From Micrococcales bacterium (GTDB lineage Bacteria; Actinomycetota; Actinomycetes; Actinomycetales; Microbacteriaceae), in NCBI GenBank assembly GCA_947452985.1, contig CANGEU010000007.1, positions 1-61,793 of the forward strand: a stretch of 61,793 bases of DNA. Reading direction: 5' to 3'. Under the pieces are notes generated by a model. The model saw only the letters and a list, made by a program, of their open reading frames with translations, was not told the DNA's origin and made no database searches. The translations under genes and the position numbers were made by a program. Positions 41,036-49,925 of the stretch are shown here, piece after piece (position 1 is the first letter of the stretch; every line of letters starts with the position of its first letter).

Positions 41036-42042
41036 TTCTTTGCGCGAAGCTTTGAAACTTCGTAGAGGGTAACGCTGGCAGCAATACCGGCGTTTAGCGA
41101 TTCGGTTGCCGAGCTAATTGGAATGCTCACGATTGCGTCGCAGTTCTCGGTAACCAAACGACTGAGACCCTTGCCTTCGCTACCAACCACGATGAGTAGT
41201 GGTTCGCGGCCCAAGGTGAAGTTCTGAAGGTTCATGTCGCCGTCGCCGTCTAGGCCAACTACGAACACACCCTTCTTCTTGAACTCCTTGATGGTGGCGG
41301 TCAGGTTAGCCGCCAAGGCGACCGGGGTGCGAGCTGCTGCTCCGGCTGAGGTCTTCCAAGCACTAGCGGTCACACCGGTTGAACGACGCTGCGGCAAGAT
41401 CACTCCGTGACCACCAAAGGCCGCTACCGAGCGAATAATCGCACCTAGGTTGCGAGGGTCGGTGATACCGTCCAAAGCCACAAATAGAGGTTTCTGGCCG
41501 CGTGAGACGACCTTGTCTAGCAGGTCGACTGGGTGCTGGTAGTTGTAGGGAGGCACGGAAAGCGCGATTCCCTGGTGAACGGCGTCGAAGCCGGTTAGGC
41601 GGTCGATTTCAGGCTTGGTGATTTCGTTGATTGGAATCTGGCGAGCATTGGCAAGCTGAATGGTTTCCTTGGTTCGCTCGTCCATTTCGATGCGGTTCGA
41701 AATGTAAAGTGCGGTGGCTGGCACCTTGGCGCGAAGAGCCTCAAGCACCGAGTTGCGGCCTGAAAGAACTTCGCCAGAATCGGCAGCCTTGCTCATGCCC
41801 TTGGCGTTGGTGCGGCGAGCGCCGGCGGTACCGGCGGTACGTGCGGTTGGGGCTAAGAACTCGCCCTTGCGAGTAACGGCCTTCTCAGGCTTGTTACCTT
41901 TGAAAGCCTTGTGACCCTTGCGGTCTTCAGCCTTAGGGGTTGGACCCTTACCTTCGAGAGCCTTGCGACGCTGACCGCCAGAACCTACGGTTGGGCCCTT
42001 CTTGCCTTTTGCTGTGCCTGGGCGCTTTCCCTTGCTAGCCAT
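41032..42042 (-). CDS. rlmB: 23S rRNA (guanosine-2'-O)-methyltransferase
   Basis: A SpoU/TrmH-family methyltransferase of 336 residues. The first 80 residues are a basic, Gly/Lys-rich extension common in actinobacterial RlmB. The rest has the substrate-binding domain and the knotted SAM domain with ITDPRNLGAIIRS, IVVGSEGKGLS and SATESLNAGIAAS. It modifies the ribosome peptidyl-transferase loop (G2251). It follows cysS, and its stop shares CTAG with the convergent DUF4032 gene. Confidence 0.94.
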   Translation of the reverse strand: MASKGKRPGTAKGKKGPTVGSGGQRRKALEGKGPTPKAEDRKGHKAFKGNKPEKAVTRKGEFLAPTARTAGTAGARRTNAKGMSKAADSGEVLSGRNSVLEALRAKVPATALYISNRIEMDERTKETIQLANARQIPINEITKPEIDRLTGFDAVHQGIALSVPPYNYQHPVDLLDKVVSRGQKPLFVALDGITDPRNLGAIIRSVAAFGGHGVILPQRRSTGVTASAWKTSAGAAARTPVALAANLTATIKEFKKKGVFVVGLDGDGDMNLQNFTLGREPLLIVVGSEGKGLSRLVTENCDAIVSIPISSATESLNAGIAASVTLYEVSKLRAKN

Positions 42043-43412
42043 TAGTTACTCCACATCCATACGGTCTTACCGGCCTGATCTTCAATGGTGATACCCATGG
42101 CCGTTAGTTCAGCGCGTACCAAGTCGGCCTGCGCATAGTCTTTGTCTGCTCGTGCCTGATTGCGCTTGGCAATCAATCCTTCGATTAATTCAATCGTTTC
42201 GGCAGTGGCAACTTTTTCGTTGCTAGTCAAATCTAGCCCGAGTACGTCCGCCATGCGAACTACTGAACCCAAAGCAGCGGCTACCGCGTCTTTATCGCCG
42301 GCATCAAGAGCACTGTTTCCAACTCGGACGGTGTCGTGCAGAACACCTAAAGCTACCGGCACCGAGAAGTCAGAATCCATGGCTTCGACAAATTCGTGCG
42401 GCATTTCAGTAACCGAAACTTCGGCGACTTCGGACGCACGGCGAACGAAATTGACGATTCGACCGAGTGCGCTAACGGCTTCAGCCAGAGAGGTTGGCGA
42501 GTAGTCGAGACTCGATCGGTAGTGGGCCGAAGCTAACCAGTAGCGAACGGCTGCTGGGTTTCCCAGCTCGAATAGTTCTTCAACGCTGACACCGTTACCA
42601 AGCGACTTGCTCATCTTTTGACCGGAGACGGTAACCAGACCGTTGTGCATCCAGTGGTTGGCAAACTCGAAGCCAGCTGCTCGCGACTGCGCGAGTTCAT
42701 TTTCGTGGTGTGGGAATCGAAGGTCCAGTCCGCCGCCGTGAATGTCGAACGCTTCGCCCAGCTCAGCCAAAGTCATTGCGGAACACTCAATGTGCCAACC
42801 TGGTCGACCCTTACCCCACGGAGAATCCCAGCTTGCGGTTTCCGGTTCACCAGGTTTGGCGCTCTTCCATAGTGCGAAGTCGTGTGCAGCGCGTCGTCCG
42901 CCGCCGATGGCTTCGCCTTCCATGTTTTCGAGTTTCTGATTGGTCAGTTCGCCATAGGCTGGGTGGCTCGCGGTGTCGAAGAATACGTTTGCAGTGCCGT
43001 TTTCTGCCTGGTAGGCATGGCCTCGTTCGATTAGGCGCTCAATTACCCCGATCATGCCGCCGATGTGTTCGGTGGCGTGTGGGCTGTGAGCGACCCCGGC
43101 GCCAAGTGAGTCGTACACCTGGTTGAACCCAGCCTCAACCTCCACGGCTAGCTCACGCCAGTCTTTTCCGAGGTTTTGGGCGTTGACCAAAATCTTGTCG
43201 TCGATGTCGGTTACGTTGCGCACCAACTTGACCTCGTAACCATGACCAATTCTTAGCCAGCGGGCAACGATATCGAAAGCAACTGCGCTGCGAAGGTGAC
43301 CCACGTGCGGAGCGGACTGCACGGTTGGTCCGCAAACATAGATGCCAACCTTGCCTGGCTTGAGCGGAACAAAATCGACCACAGCCTGCTGTTTGCTGTC
43401 AAAAAACTTCAC
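42042..43412 (-). CDS. cysS: Cysteinyl-tRNA synthetase
   Basis: A class I synthetase of 456 residues. [21 protein letters not shown] contains the HIGH-type motif and the first zinc cysteine, and KMSKS is [10 protein letters not shown]. It starts with GTG one base after ispDF. MshC, the mycothiol paralog, is excluded because the full anticodon-binding C terminus is present. Confidence 0.96.
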   Translation of the reverse strand: MKFFDSKQQAVVDFVPLKPGKVGIYVCGPTVQSAPHVGHLRSAVAFDIVARWLRIGHGYEVKLVRNVTDIDDKILVNAQNLGKDWRELAVEVEAGFNQVYDSLGAGVAHSPHATEHIGGMIGVIERLIERGHAYQAENGTANVFFDTASHPAYGELTNQKLENMEGEAIGGGRRAAHDFALWKSAKPGEPETASWDSPWGKGRPGWHIECSAMTLAELGEAFDIHGGGLDLRFPHHENELAQSRAAGFEFANHWMHNGLVTVSGQKMSKSLGNGVSVEELFELGNPAAVRYWLASAHYRSSLDYSPTSLAEAVSALGRIVNFVRRASEVAEVSVTEMPHEFVEAMDSDFSVPVALGVLHDTVRVGNSALDAGDKDAVAAALGSVVRMADVLGLDLTSNEKVATAETIELIEGLIAKRNQARADKDYAQADLVRAELTAMGITIEDQAGKTVWMWSN

Positions 43413-44564
43413 TTACTTATCCTTTCGCTGGATAAGTGCACTGGCGACAACCGCCACACCCTCGGTGTTTCCAAGGAACCCGAGACCATCGGTGGTGGTT
43501 GCCGAAATTGTTACCGGAGCCTTGAGGATTGAGGTAAGCACCTGCTCAACCTGCTCTCGCATCGGCGCGACCTTTGGTCTGTTGCCGATTATCTGAGCCG
43601 AAACGTTGATGATTGCGAAGCCAGCCTCTGCCAACTTGACCAGCGTCTCGGTAAGGAAAACTTGACCATTGGCACCTTGAAACTCCGGACGGTCGACGCC
43701 AAAATTTGAACCAATGTCGCCAAGACCAGCGGCCGAAAGCAATGCATCGACGATGGCATGGCTGAGGGCATCGCCGTCGCTGTGTCCGTCTAGTCCGCGT
43801 TCACCAGGCCATTCGATAGTTCCAAGGAATAGGGGTTTGGAAGCATCTTCGCTAAATCGGTGGGTGTCTGTGCCAATGCCGGTGCGCTGCTCGCCGCCAA
43901 TCAGGTGACTTGCCAAAATCAGGTCCTCCTGAGTGGTGACCTTCATGGCCATGCGATCTCCGGCGACCGAGAGCACACGGTGACCATTCGCTTGAATCAG
44001 TGAGGCGTCGTCGGTGTGGTCCTTGGTAATTGCGGCATAGGCTTCGCGGAACAGCTTGGCTGGGAACCCCTGAGGGGTCTGTGCTGCCCGAAGTTCACTG
44101 CGGTCAACCGTTTCCAAAACTTCGGTGCCATCGGCACGTTTTACGGTGTCGTGAACCGCCATAACCGGAATTACGCCAAAACCAGATGCGCTAACTTCAG
44201 CAACGACGCGGTCGAATACGTCGGTTGGCGTGAAAGCGCGAGCGGCATCATGAACCAGAATCACATCGGCCGATTCTTCGACGGCGGCTAAGGCCAAGGC
44301 AATCGAGAGCTGCCGGGTCTCTCCACCTTCAAACACAGAAAGCTCGATGGAACTTGGAACATGTGGCTTAGCTAGCGCCAGGAACTCATTCTGGAAGCCG
44401 GGGGTAGCGGTGACGACGAGTTGTTTCAGGTCTTTGGTAGCAACCGCGCGGGAAATGGCATGCTCAAGGAGGGTGACTCCTGCAATGTGCACGAGAGCTT
44501 TTGGCTTCCCGGCACCGAGCCGTTCGCCCTGGCCGGCGGCCACCAAAATAACCGCTACGGACAT
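43413..44564 (-). CDS. ispDF: Bifunctional IspD/IspF enzyme of the MEP pathway
   Basis: A 383-residue fusion. Residues 1-220 are IspD (cytidylyltransferase; VAVILVAAGQGERLG, VHDAARAF), and residues 228-383 are IspF (MECDP synthase; IGTDTHRF, GLDGHSDGDALSHAI, TTTDGLGF). The IspD order of domains and metal residues look complete. Mycobacteria have the two genes separate but adjacent, while fusion occurs in several Micrococcales. It lies between carD and cysS, an order conserved in Actinobacteria. Confidence 0.94.
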   Translation of the reverse strand: MSVAVILVAAGQGERLGAGKPKALVHIAGVTLLEHAISRAVATKDLKQLVVTATPGFQNEFLALAKPHVPSSIELSVFEGGETRQLSIALALAAVEESADVILVHDAARAFTPTDVFDRVVAEVSASGFGVIPVMAVHDTVKRADGTEVLETVDRSELRAAQTPQGFPAKLFREAYAAITKDHTDDASLIQANGHRVLSVAGDRMAMKVTTQEDLILASHLIGGEQRTGIGTDTHRFSEDASKPLFLGTIEWPGERGLDGHSDGDALSHAIVDALLSAAGLGDIGSNFGVDRPEFQGANGQVFLTETLVKLAEAGFAIINVSAQIIGNRPKVAPMREQVEQVLTSILKAPVTISATTTDGLGFLGNTEGVAVVASALIQRKDK

Positions 44565-44573
44565 GATTACCTT

Positions 44574-45113
44574 TTAGCTAGAAGCTAGAACTTCGTCTAG
44601 AAGTGCGCCGGCTTTTAGTTCATCCGACTTTTTGGCTAGAGCAAGTTCTGAAACCAGGATCTGACGAGCCTTGGCAAGCATGCGCTTTTCACCAGCAGAG
44701 ATTGGCTTGTCCTGGTCGCGGCGCCATAGGTCGCGTACAACTTCCGAAACCTTTAGGACGTCACCGGTGTTGATCTTTTCGGTGTTGGCCTTGAAACGGC
44801 GTGACCAGTTGGTTGGTTCTTCGATGAATGGCTCGCGGAGCACGCTGAACACAGCCTCGACGCCCTTCTTGTCGATTACGTCGCGGACGCCAACTTCGGT
44901 AACGCTGTCTACTGGCACCTTGATAACTAGGGTGCTGTCCATGACCTTGGTGCCCGGCTTGCCATCGGCTGATTCAGGAACTGGGCGCTGAATGATTTCA
45001 AGAGTTAGATACATCTTGACTTCGCCGCGAGGAAACTTCTTTTCGGAGATTTCAATGATCTTCGCTGCGCCGTGGTGTGGGTATACAACGGTCTCGCCAA
45101 CTACAAACTTCAT
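44574..45113 (-). CDS. carD: CarD-family RNA polymerase regulator
   Basis: A 179-residue CdnL/CarD protein. The N-terminal RNA-polymerase-binding Tudor-like domain reads [17 protein letters not shown], and a C-terminal helical domain contacts the -10 DNA ([28 protein letters not shown]). It stabilises open complexes at many promoters. A TAAAAT -10 box at 45139-45144 precedes a short leader with GAGAGG. Confidence 0.95.
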   Translation of the reverse strand: MKFVVGETVVYPHHGAAKIIEISEKKFPRGEVKMYLTLEIIQRPVPESADGKPGTKVMDSTLVIKVPVDSVTEVGVRDVIDKKGVEAVFSVLREPFIEEPTNWSRRFKANTEKINTGDVLKVSEVVRDLWRRDQDKPISAGEKRMLAKARQILVSELALAKKSDELKAGALLDEVLASS

Positions 45114-45138
45114 GCGGGGAAATCCTCTCGAAACCTCG

Positions 45139-45144
45139 ATTTTA
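45139..45144 (-). promoter_or_regulatory. -10 box of carD (TAAAAT)
   Basis: TAAAAT lies 25 bases before the carD ATG and is followed by a GAGAGG ribosome-binding site. Confidence 0.5.
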
Positions 45145-45171
45145 CCACGCTTTCCGACATTAAGAAAGGGT

Positions 45172-45177
45172 TAGACT
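45172..45177 (+). promoter_or_regulatory. -10 box of the lipoprotein gene (TAGACT)
   Basis: TAGACT at this position would start a transcript of about 27 bases before the TTG start, containing GGAGG. Confidence 0.45.
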
Positions 45178-45210
45178 ATTACCGCAAATAGCAATGCCTC
45201 GGAGGAAATT

Positions 45211-45768
45211 TTGGTTGTTCGTAAGTTCTTTACCGCACTAGCAGTATCTACCGCTTTGGTTCTTGGAACCACGGGTTGCAGCTTCACCCACGACGTCACT
45301 TCACTCCAGGAATACGCACCAAGCGACGGCGCTCAGACCGTGGTTGATGGTGTCAAGGCGCTAAACGTTATCTACCTAACCAAGCACGAAACCACTGGAA
45401 CCGAAGTTGGCGCAGTGATCGGTTCGTTTGTCAACACCACGACCCAGCCGGTACAGATTCGCCTGCAGTTCACCGAAGATGCAGCTAATGCAGCCGACGT
45501 AATTTCAAGCCAGAAGCGCGAATGGGTTAGCGACGTTATTGCTCCTGGCGCCAAGTACGACCTTGGCTACAACGAAAACCAAGCGCTTTCGGCAATCATT
45601 TTGAACGAACGCGGTGTGGCTGCTCCTGGCTCGATTGTAAGCATTTGGTTTGCAGTAAACGACGGTGCCGGAGTTGAACTTCGCGTTCCAGCACTAGACG
45701 GATCGCTTGAGCAGTATGCACCGCTAGTTGCCAACCTTGGCAACGCCGACAGCCCTTCGGCTGAATAG
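45211..45768 (+). CDS. Putative lipoprotein, unknown function
   Basis: A 185-residue exported protein. Residues 1-23 form a lipoprotein signal (FTALAVSTALVLGTTGC) with the lipidation Cys at the end, although the lipobox (TTGC) is not ideal. The mature part is a beta-rich domain like those of small DUF-type copper-chaperone or FixG-like proteins (AVIGSFVNTTTQPVQIRLQF). It starts with TTG five bases after GGAGG. It lies divergent from carD and convergent with regX3. Confidence 0.75.
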   Translation: MVVRKFFTALAVSTALVLGTTGCSFTHDVTSLQEYAPSDGAQTVVDGVKALNVIYLTKHETTGTEVGAVIGSFVNTTTQPVQIRLQFTEDAANAADVISSQKREWVSDVIAPGAKYDLGYNENQALSAIILNERGVAAPGSIVSIWFAVNDGAGVELRVPALDGSLEQYAPLVANLGNADSPSAE

Positions 45769-45772
45769 GTTT

Positions 45773-46459
45773 TTAGGCTTCGAACTTATAGCCCAAGCCA
45801 CGCACCGTAATTAGGTGCTCTGGTCTGGCTGGGTCAGATTCAATCTTCGAACGCAAACGCTTCACGTGAACATCCAAAGTCTTGGTGTCTCCGAAGTAGT
45901 CGTGACCCCAAACTCGGTCAATAATCTGCCCACGGGTCAGCACGCGGTTAACGTTTTCGAGTAACAGTTCGAGAAGTTCAAATTCCTTCAGTGGCATGGC
46001 GACTTTGGTGCCGTTTACGAAAACCTGGTGGCGTTCGACGTCCATCTTGACCGGACCTCCCATGAGAACTCCGTCGACTTCTTCGCTTTCAACAGCGACA
46101 TTTCTGCGACTCAGAACCTTATTGATTCTCGCTAATAGCTTGGTTGAAGAAGCGAGTTTGGTGACGTAGTCATCGGCACCGATTTCTAGACCAACAACTT
46201 CATCGGTTTCGGAGTCTTTTGCGGTCAGCATGATGATTGGCACATTCGAGGTTTGGCGAATAATTTTGCAAACTTCGTTACCGCTGATCCCCGGGAGCAT
46301 TAGGTCGAGCAAAATAAGTTCTGGCGAGGAGTCTGCGAATCGGGCCAATGCCTCGTTGCCATCCACAGCAAAGATCACTTGGTGACCTTCTTTTGGCAAG
46401 AGGCTACCCAAGCTCAGACGGTACGACTCTTCGTCTTCGACAACCAGGATTTTAGCCAC
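45773..46459 (-). CDS. regX3: Phosphate-responsive regulator RegX3
   Basis: A 228-residue OmpR/PhoB-family regulator. The receiver has acidic EDE at 8-10, D52 and K101, but the usual Pro after the Lys is Leu (YVTKLASSTKL). The winged-helix domain contains DRVWGHDYFGDTKTLDVHVKRLR, typical of RegX3/PhoB. Its kinase senX3 overlaps by 8 bases. The direct repeats upstream of phoU and ppk1 in this window are plausible targets. Confidence 0.92.
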   Translation of the reverse strand: MAKILVVEDEESYRLSLGSLLPKEGHQVIFAVDGNEALARFADSSPELILLDLMLPGISGNEVCKIIRQTSNVPIIMLTAKDSETDEVVGLEIGADDYVTKLASSTKLLARINKVLSRRNVAVESEEVDGVLMGGPVKMDVERHQVFVNGTKVAMPLKEFELLELLLENVNRVLTRGQIIDRVWGHDYFGDTKTLDVHVKRLRSKIESDPARPEHLITVRGLGYKFEA

Positions 46460-47606
46460 GGTCAGCCTTTCGCTTCGATTGCTTCATTACTTTTTTAGCA
46501 ACCGTAGGTAACCGCAAGGTAAACGTTGAACCAACACCAGGTTTAGAAAAAAGTTGCACATCGCCCAGGTGTGAAATCGCGGCATGCTTCACAATGCTCA
46601 AACCAAGGCCGGTTCCGCCAGTTTCTCGAGACCTGGATTGGTCAACACGGTAGAAACGCTCAAAGACTCGAGCCTGCTCGTCTTTGGCGATACCGATTCC
46701 GGAGTCCTTCACCAGAATCTTTGCCACGTCGTCGTTGGCTTCAATTACGACACCGACCGTGTCGCCTTTGTTTGAATAAATAATTGCGTTTTCAACCAGG
46801 TTTTTAACAGCGACGGTGAGCATTTCGCCATCGCCGTAAACCAAAACCCTGTCCTTAGTGGTTGTGAATGCCACTTCCACCGACGATTTTTCCGAGCGCC
46901 AACTGTTGCGATCAATGGCGTCCTTCACCACGTCAACCAGGTTCACCAATTCGGTACTGGTAATCGTGGCGGCGCTCTGAATGCGTGACAGTTGGATGAT
47001 GTCCTTGACCAAGGCGCTCAGGCGCTTGGCCTCTTTGCCAATGTTCTTGATCAGCTTGGCCATTACATCCGGCTGGTCCATGCTGTTCTGCATAGCCTCG
47101 GCAAGCAGACCAACCGCACCAATCGGAGTCTTGAGTTCGTGCGAGATATTCGCCATGAAGTCTTTGCGCATTTCGTCGAGGCGGAAACTCTCGGTTCGAT
47201 CGTCAACAATTAGCAAAACATTGCCTTCACCAATCGCCTTCGCTCTGGCTGAAATAAACAGCTTGCTGCCCTTCAACTTGGTTGGCAATTCGGCGTCGAG
47301 CACCTGAATTTCATCGGTTTCGCGGGCGGCAATAATCAGGTCGTTGAGTTTTTTGTGAATCAGGGTTCGGCCATCAACCAAGCCGGTAGCCAAGGCTCCA
47401 CCGGTAACTCGAACAATTACGTTCGAAGAATTTAGAACCATTCCGGCAGGAGCCAAAACCTCAAGCAGCTCAGCCGCGCTATCGGAGAGAGACTGCGCTT
47501 GGGAGTAGCGCTCCAAGACATCTTGGCGAATGTACATCGCCAAACCGCCCACCACAATGGCGCCGACTAAAAAGCCCATGATGAGCGGAAGCCAGATGTC
47601 ATTCAT
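46452..47606 (-). CDS. senX3: Sensor kinase SenX3
   Basis: A 384-residue kinase with two N-terminal helices (mainly residues 6-26), a PAS-like region (SDSAAELLEVLAPAGMVL) and a kinase core: HisKA MANISHELKTPIGAV, N box VENAIIYSN, G boxes KDSGIGIAK and GGTGLGLSIVK. In mycobacteria SenX3-RegX3 responds to phosphate with PhoU input, and phoU is the divergent neighbour here. Confidence 0.92.
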   Translation of the reverse strand: MNDIWLPLIMGFLVGAIVVGGLAMYIRQDVLERYSQAQSLSDSAAELLEVLAPAGMVLNSSNVIVRVTGGALATGLVDGRTLIHKKLNDLIIAARETDEIQVLDAELPTKLKGSKLFISARAKAIGEGNVLLIVDDRTESFRLDEMRKDFMANISHELKTPIGAVGLLAEAMQNSMDQPDVMAKLIKNIGKEAKRLSALVKDIIQLSRIQSAATITSTELVNLVDVVKDAIDRNSWRSEKSSVEVAFTTTKDRVLVYGDGEMLTVAVKNLVENAIIYSNKGDTVGVVIEANDDVAKILVKDSGIGIAKDEQARVFERFYRVDQSRSRETGGTGLGLSIVKHAAISHLGDVQLFSKPGVGSTFTLRLPTVAKKVMKQSKRKADRG

Positions 47607-47613
47607 GCTTTAA

Positions 47614-47619
47614 AGACTA
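47614..47619 (-). promoter_or_regulatory. -10 box of senX3 (TAGTCT)
   Basis: TAGTCT is followed by seven bases and the ATG of senX3, with no ribosome-binding site. It is a leaderless-type start. Confidence 0.55.
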
Positions 47620-47658
47620 GGCGAGAGCCGAGAACCTAAGTTTCATGTTTAGCAATTG

Positions 47659-47687
47659 GTTTACCCATAGTTTTCAACAAGTTAACC
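47659..47687 (+). promoter_or_regulatory. Candidate PHO box upstream of phoU
   Basis: Three 7-base units GTTTACC, GTTTTCA and GTTAACC are separated by exactly 4 bases each (11-base period). This is the layout of actinobacterial PHO boxes (consensus GTTCACC). The last unit ends 9 bases before the phoU -10. Confidence 0.65.
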
Positions 47688-47696
47688 TTCAAACGG

Positions 47697-47702
47697 CAGT
47701 CT
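47697..47702 (+). promoter_or_regulatory. -10 box of phoU (CAGTCT)
   Basis: CAGTCT is followed by six bases (TGAGCC) and the ATG. It has no ribosome-binding site and no -35 box, whose place is taken by the PHO-type repeats. Confidence 0.5.
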
Positions 47703-47708
47703 TGAGCC

Positions 47709-48359
47709 ATGCGCGAAGTATTTCAAACCGAACTCAAAGAAGTTCAGACCCGTCTTGTTGAGATTGCTGAAGATTCAACCCGAGTCATGGAGCTGGCTTC
47801 CAAGGCTTTCCTAACCTCCGACGTCACTCTTGCCGACCAGGCGTTGGCAAGCGCCGACGCCATCAACGAGAAGGCTCTTTCCCTAGACGAATCGGTAATC
47901 CGCATTCTGGCTCGCCAGTCGCCGGTGTCTCGCGACCTTCGCATCCTGGTTTCAGCGCTTCGCATCAGTGCATCACTAGAGCGCATGGGGGCACTGGCCG
48001 GCCACATCGCTCAGATTGCTCGCTTCCGCTTCCCAGGTTCAGCGGTTCCTGAGGCCTTAGCTGCCACTTTCGCGGAAATGGGTGAACTCGACATCAAGCT
48101 TGGCCACAAGGTAATCAAGCTTTTGGGGAACACCGACCTAGATCTTGCGAAGGAAATTCAGGCAGAAGATGGCCGAGTCGATGAACTTCACCGTCAGGTA
48201 TTCGATGTTGTACTCGGCGACGACTGGAAAGAAAACGCTATGTTCACCGTAGACGTAACCCTGGCCAGCCGCTACCACGAGCGTTTCGCAGACCACGTTG
48301 TAGATATTTCGTCGAAGGTTAGTTACCTAACCACCGGCGCATGGAACGAAGCCGAGTAA
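47709..48359 (+). CDS. phoU: Phosphate-uptake regulator PhoU
   Basis: A 216-residue protein made of two three-helix PhoU repeats, each with the metal-binding acidic pattern (for example SADAINEKALSLDESVIRIL and QAEDGRVDELHRQVFD). It inhibits Pst transport and SenX3 signalling when phosphate is plentiful. No pst genes lie in the window. Only one base separates its stop from that of the convergent gpmA. Confidence 0.93.
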   Translation: MREVFQTELKEVQTRLVEIAEDSTRVMELASKAFLTSDVTLADQALASADAINEKALSLDESVIRILARQSPVSRDLRILVSALRISASLERMGALAGHIAQIARFRFPGSAVPEALAATFAEMGELDIKLGHKVIKLLGNTDLDLAKEIQAEDGRVDELHRQVFDVVLGDDWKENAMFTVDVTLASRYHERFADHVVDISSKVSYLTTGAWNEAE

Positions 48360-48360
48360 C

Positions 48361-49116
48361 TTACTTCTTGTTTCCTTGAGCAGCAACTGCTGCAGCACCA
48401 GCGGCGGCAGCCTCTGGGTCTAGGTACTCTCCGCCAGCAACAACTGGCTTGAAGTTGGCGTCCAACTTGTAAACCAATGGAATTCCGGTTGGAATGTTCA
48501 GTTCTGCAATTTCGTCATCCGAAAGACCATCAAGGTGCTTCACCAATGCGCGAAGGCTGTTGCCGTGTGCGGTGATTAGAACGGTTTTGCCGCCTTTTAG
48601 GTCCTGTGAAATCTCGTCATTCCAGAGCGGAAGCATGCGGTCAAGCACATCTTTCAAGCACTCGGTCTTTGGAACGTTCTCGCCTAGGTCGGCGTATCGC
48701 TCGTCGTGGGCCTGTGAATACTTGTCGTTGTCGTCGATTGGCGGTGGTGGCACATCGAACGAACGGCGCCAGGTTTGGAACATCTCTGGTCCGTACTCGG
48801 CTAAGGTCTGAGCCTTGTCTTTGCCCTGCAAAGCGCCATAGTGACGCTCGTTTAGGCGCCAGTCACGCTTCACGTCAATCCAGACACGCTCAGCCGCGTT
48901 CAACGCAATGTGAGCGGTGTTGATGGCGCGCTTTAGCTTGCTGGTGTACAAAAGCTCTGGCTTCAAACCGGACTCCGCCAGAAGCTCTCCGGCACGTTTA
49001 GCCTCGGCACGACCTTGATCGCTCAGGTCTACGTCTACCCAACCAGTGAACAGGTTCTCCTGATTCCAAACCGAGTTTCCGTGGCGCAACAAAATGAGTG
49101 TGTATTCATGTGACAT
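48361..49116 (-). CDS. gpmA: 2,3-bisphosphoglycerate-dependent phosphoglycerate mutase
   Basis: A 251-residue glycolytic enzyme. The histidine-phosphatase motif [26 protein letters not shown] with the catalytic Glu nearby, and [10 protein letters not shown] with the second His are present. Its C terminus is an Ala-rich tail. The ATG is seven bases after a TAAACT box. In mycobacteria gpm1 lies next to senX3-regX3, as here. Confidence 0.96.
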   Translation of the reverse strand: MSHEYTLILLRHGNSVWNQENLFTGWVDVDLSDQGRAEAKRAGELLAESGLKPELLYTSKLKRAINTAHIALNAAERVWIDVKRDWRLNERHYGALQGKDKAQTLAEYGPEMFQTWRRSFDVPPPPIDDNDKYSQAHDERYADLGENVPKTECLKDVLDRMLPLWNDEISQDLKGGKTVLITAHGNSLRALVKHLDGLSDDEIAELNIPTGIPLVYKLDANFKPVVAGGEYLDPEAAAAGAAAVAAQGNKK

Positions 49117-49123
49117 GACCTCA

Positions 49124-49133
49124 AGTTTAGTCT
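49124..49133. promoter_or_regulatory. Overlapping divergent -10 boxes (gpmA/methyltransferase)
   Basis: TAAACT on the minus strand (49124-49129) lies seven bases before the gpmA ATG. TAGTCT on the plus strand (49128-49133) lies six bases before the GTG of the methyltransferase. Only 23 bases separate the two start codons, so both mRNAs would be leaderless and both would depend on the same DNA. Confidence 0.6.
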
Positions 49134-49139
49134 TGATAG

Positions 49140-49925
49140 GTGGCTAAGACTCAGAGAATCGGAACGGTGACCCGAGGCACGACCAACCCCAACCGGTTGC
49201 GTCGGGTCGATCGCTTTATCGCCACTCTCCCAGTTCTGAAGAAAACCAGCCCAGTGGTTGTAGATCTCGGCTACGGAGCTTCCCCGATTACTGCAATTGA
49301 ATTGCGCGAGCGCCTACTGAAGGTGAACCCGCGAGTTCATGTGGTCGGGGTTGAGATCGAGAAAGACCGTGTAGCCAAAGGTCTTGAGGTAGCCGAGCCA
49401 GGACTGGACTTCCTCCTCGGCGGATTCGAGACTCCGCTTCCGGTTGGCATTGCCAAGGCCGACGTAATCCGAGCCTTCAACGTTTTACGGCAATATGACG
49501 AACGCGATGTGAAAGCAGCATGGGACCTAATGGTTTCGAGACTGAACGATGACGGCGTGCTGGTTGAGGGAACCTGTAACGAAATTGGACGCATCAGCAG
49601 TTGGATCACGGTCACGAAACAAGGCCCGAAATTATTCACCATTTCGCTGCACCTTGGAAGCCTCGAGACTCCGAGCATTGTGGCCGAGCGTCTTCCTAAA
49701 GCTTTGATTCACCACAACGTTGCCGGAGAGAAAATCCACGAATACCTGAAGGCTCTAGACCAAGCTTGGGCAACTCATGCTCCCTTGAGCACCTTCGGTG
49801 CTGTTCAGCGTTGGTTGGCAGTTTGTGAAACCATGACGGCTGCCGGTTGGCCGATCATTGTGAATCGAAAGCGGTGGCGCCTTGGCGAACTGACCGTAGA
49901 TTGGTCTGCGGTAAGCCCGAACTAA
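49140..49925 (+). CDS. SAM-dependent methyltransferase, unknown target
   Basis: A 261-residue class I methyltransferase conserved in Actinobacteria. Motif I is [17 protein letters not shown], motif [11 protein letters not shown], and [20 protein letters not shown] follows. The target is unknown. It starts with GTG at the expected transcription start. Its stop shares CTAA with the stop of the convergent FUSC gene. Confidence 0.82.
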   Translation: MAKTQRIGTVTRGTTNPNRLRRVDRFIATLPVLKKTSPVVVDLGYGASPITAIELRERLLKVNPRVHVVGVEIEKDRVAKGLEVAEPGLDFLLGGFETPLPVGIAKADVIRAFNVLRQYDERDVKAAWDLMVSRLNDDGVLVEGTCNEIGRISSWITVTKQGPKLFTISLHLGSLETPSIVAERLPKALIHHNVAGEKIHEYLKALDQAWATHAPLSTFGAVQRWLAVCETMTAAGWPIIVNRKRWRLGELTVDWSAVSPN

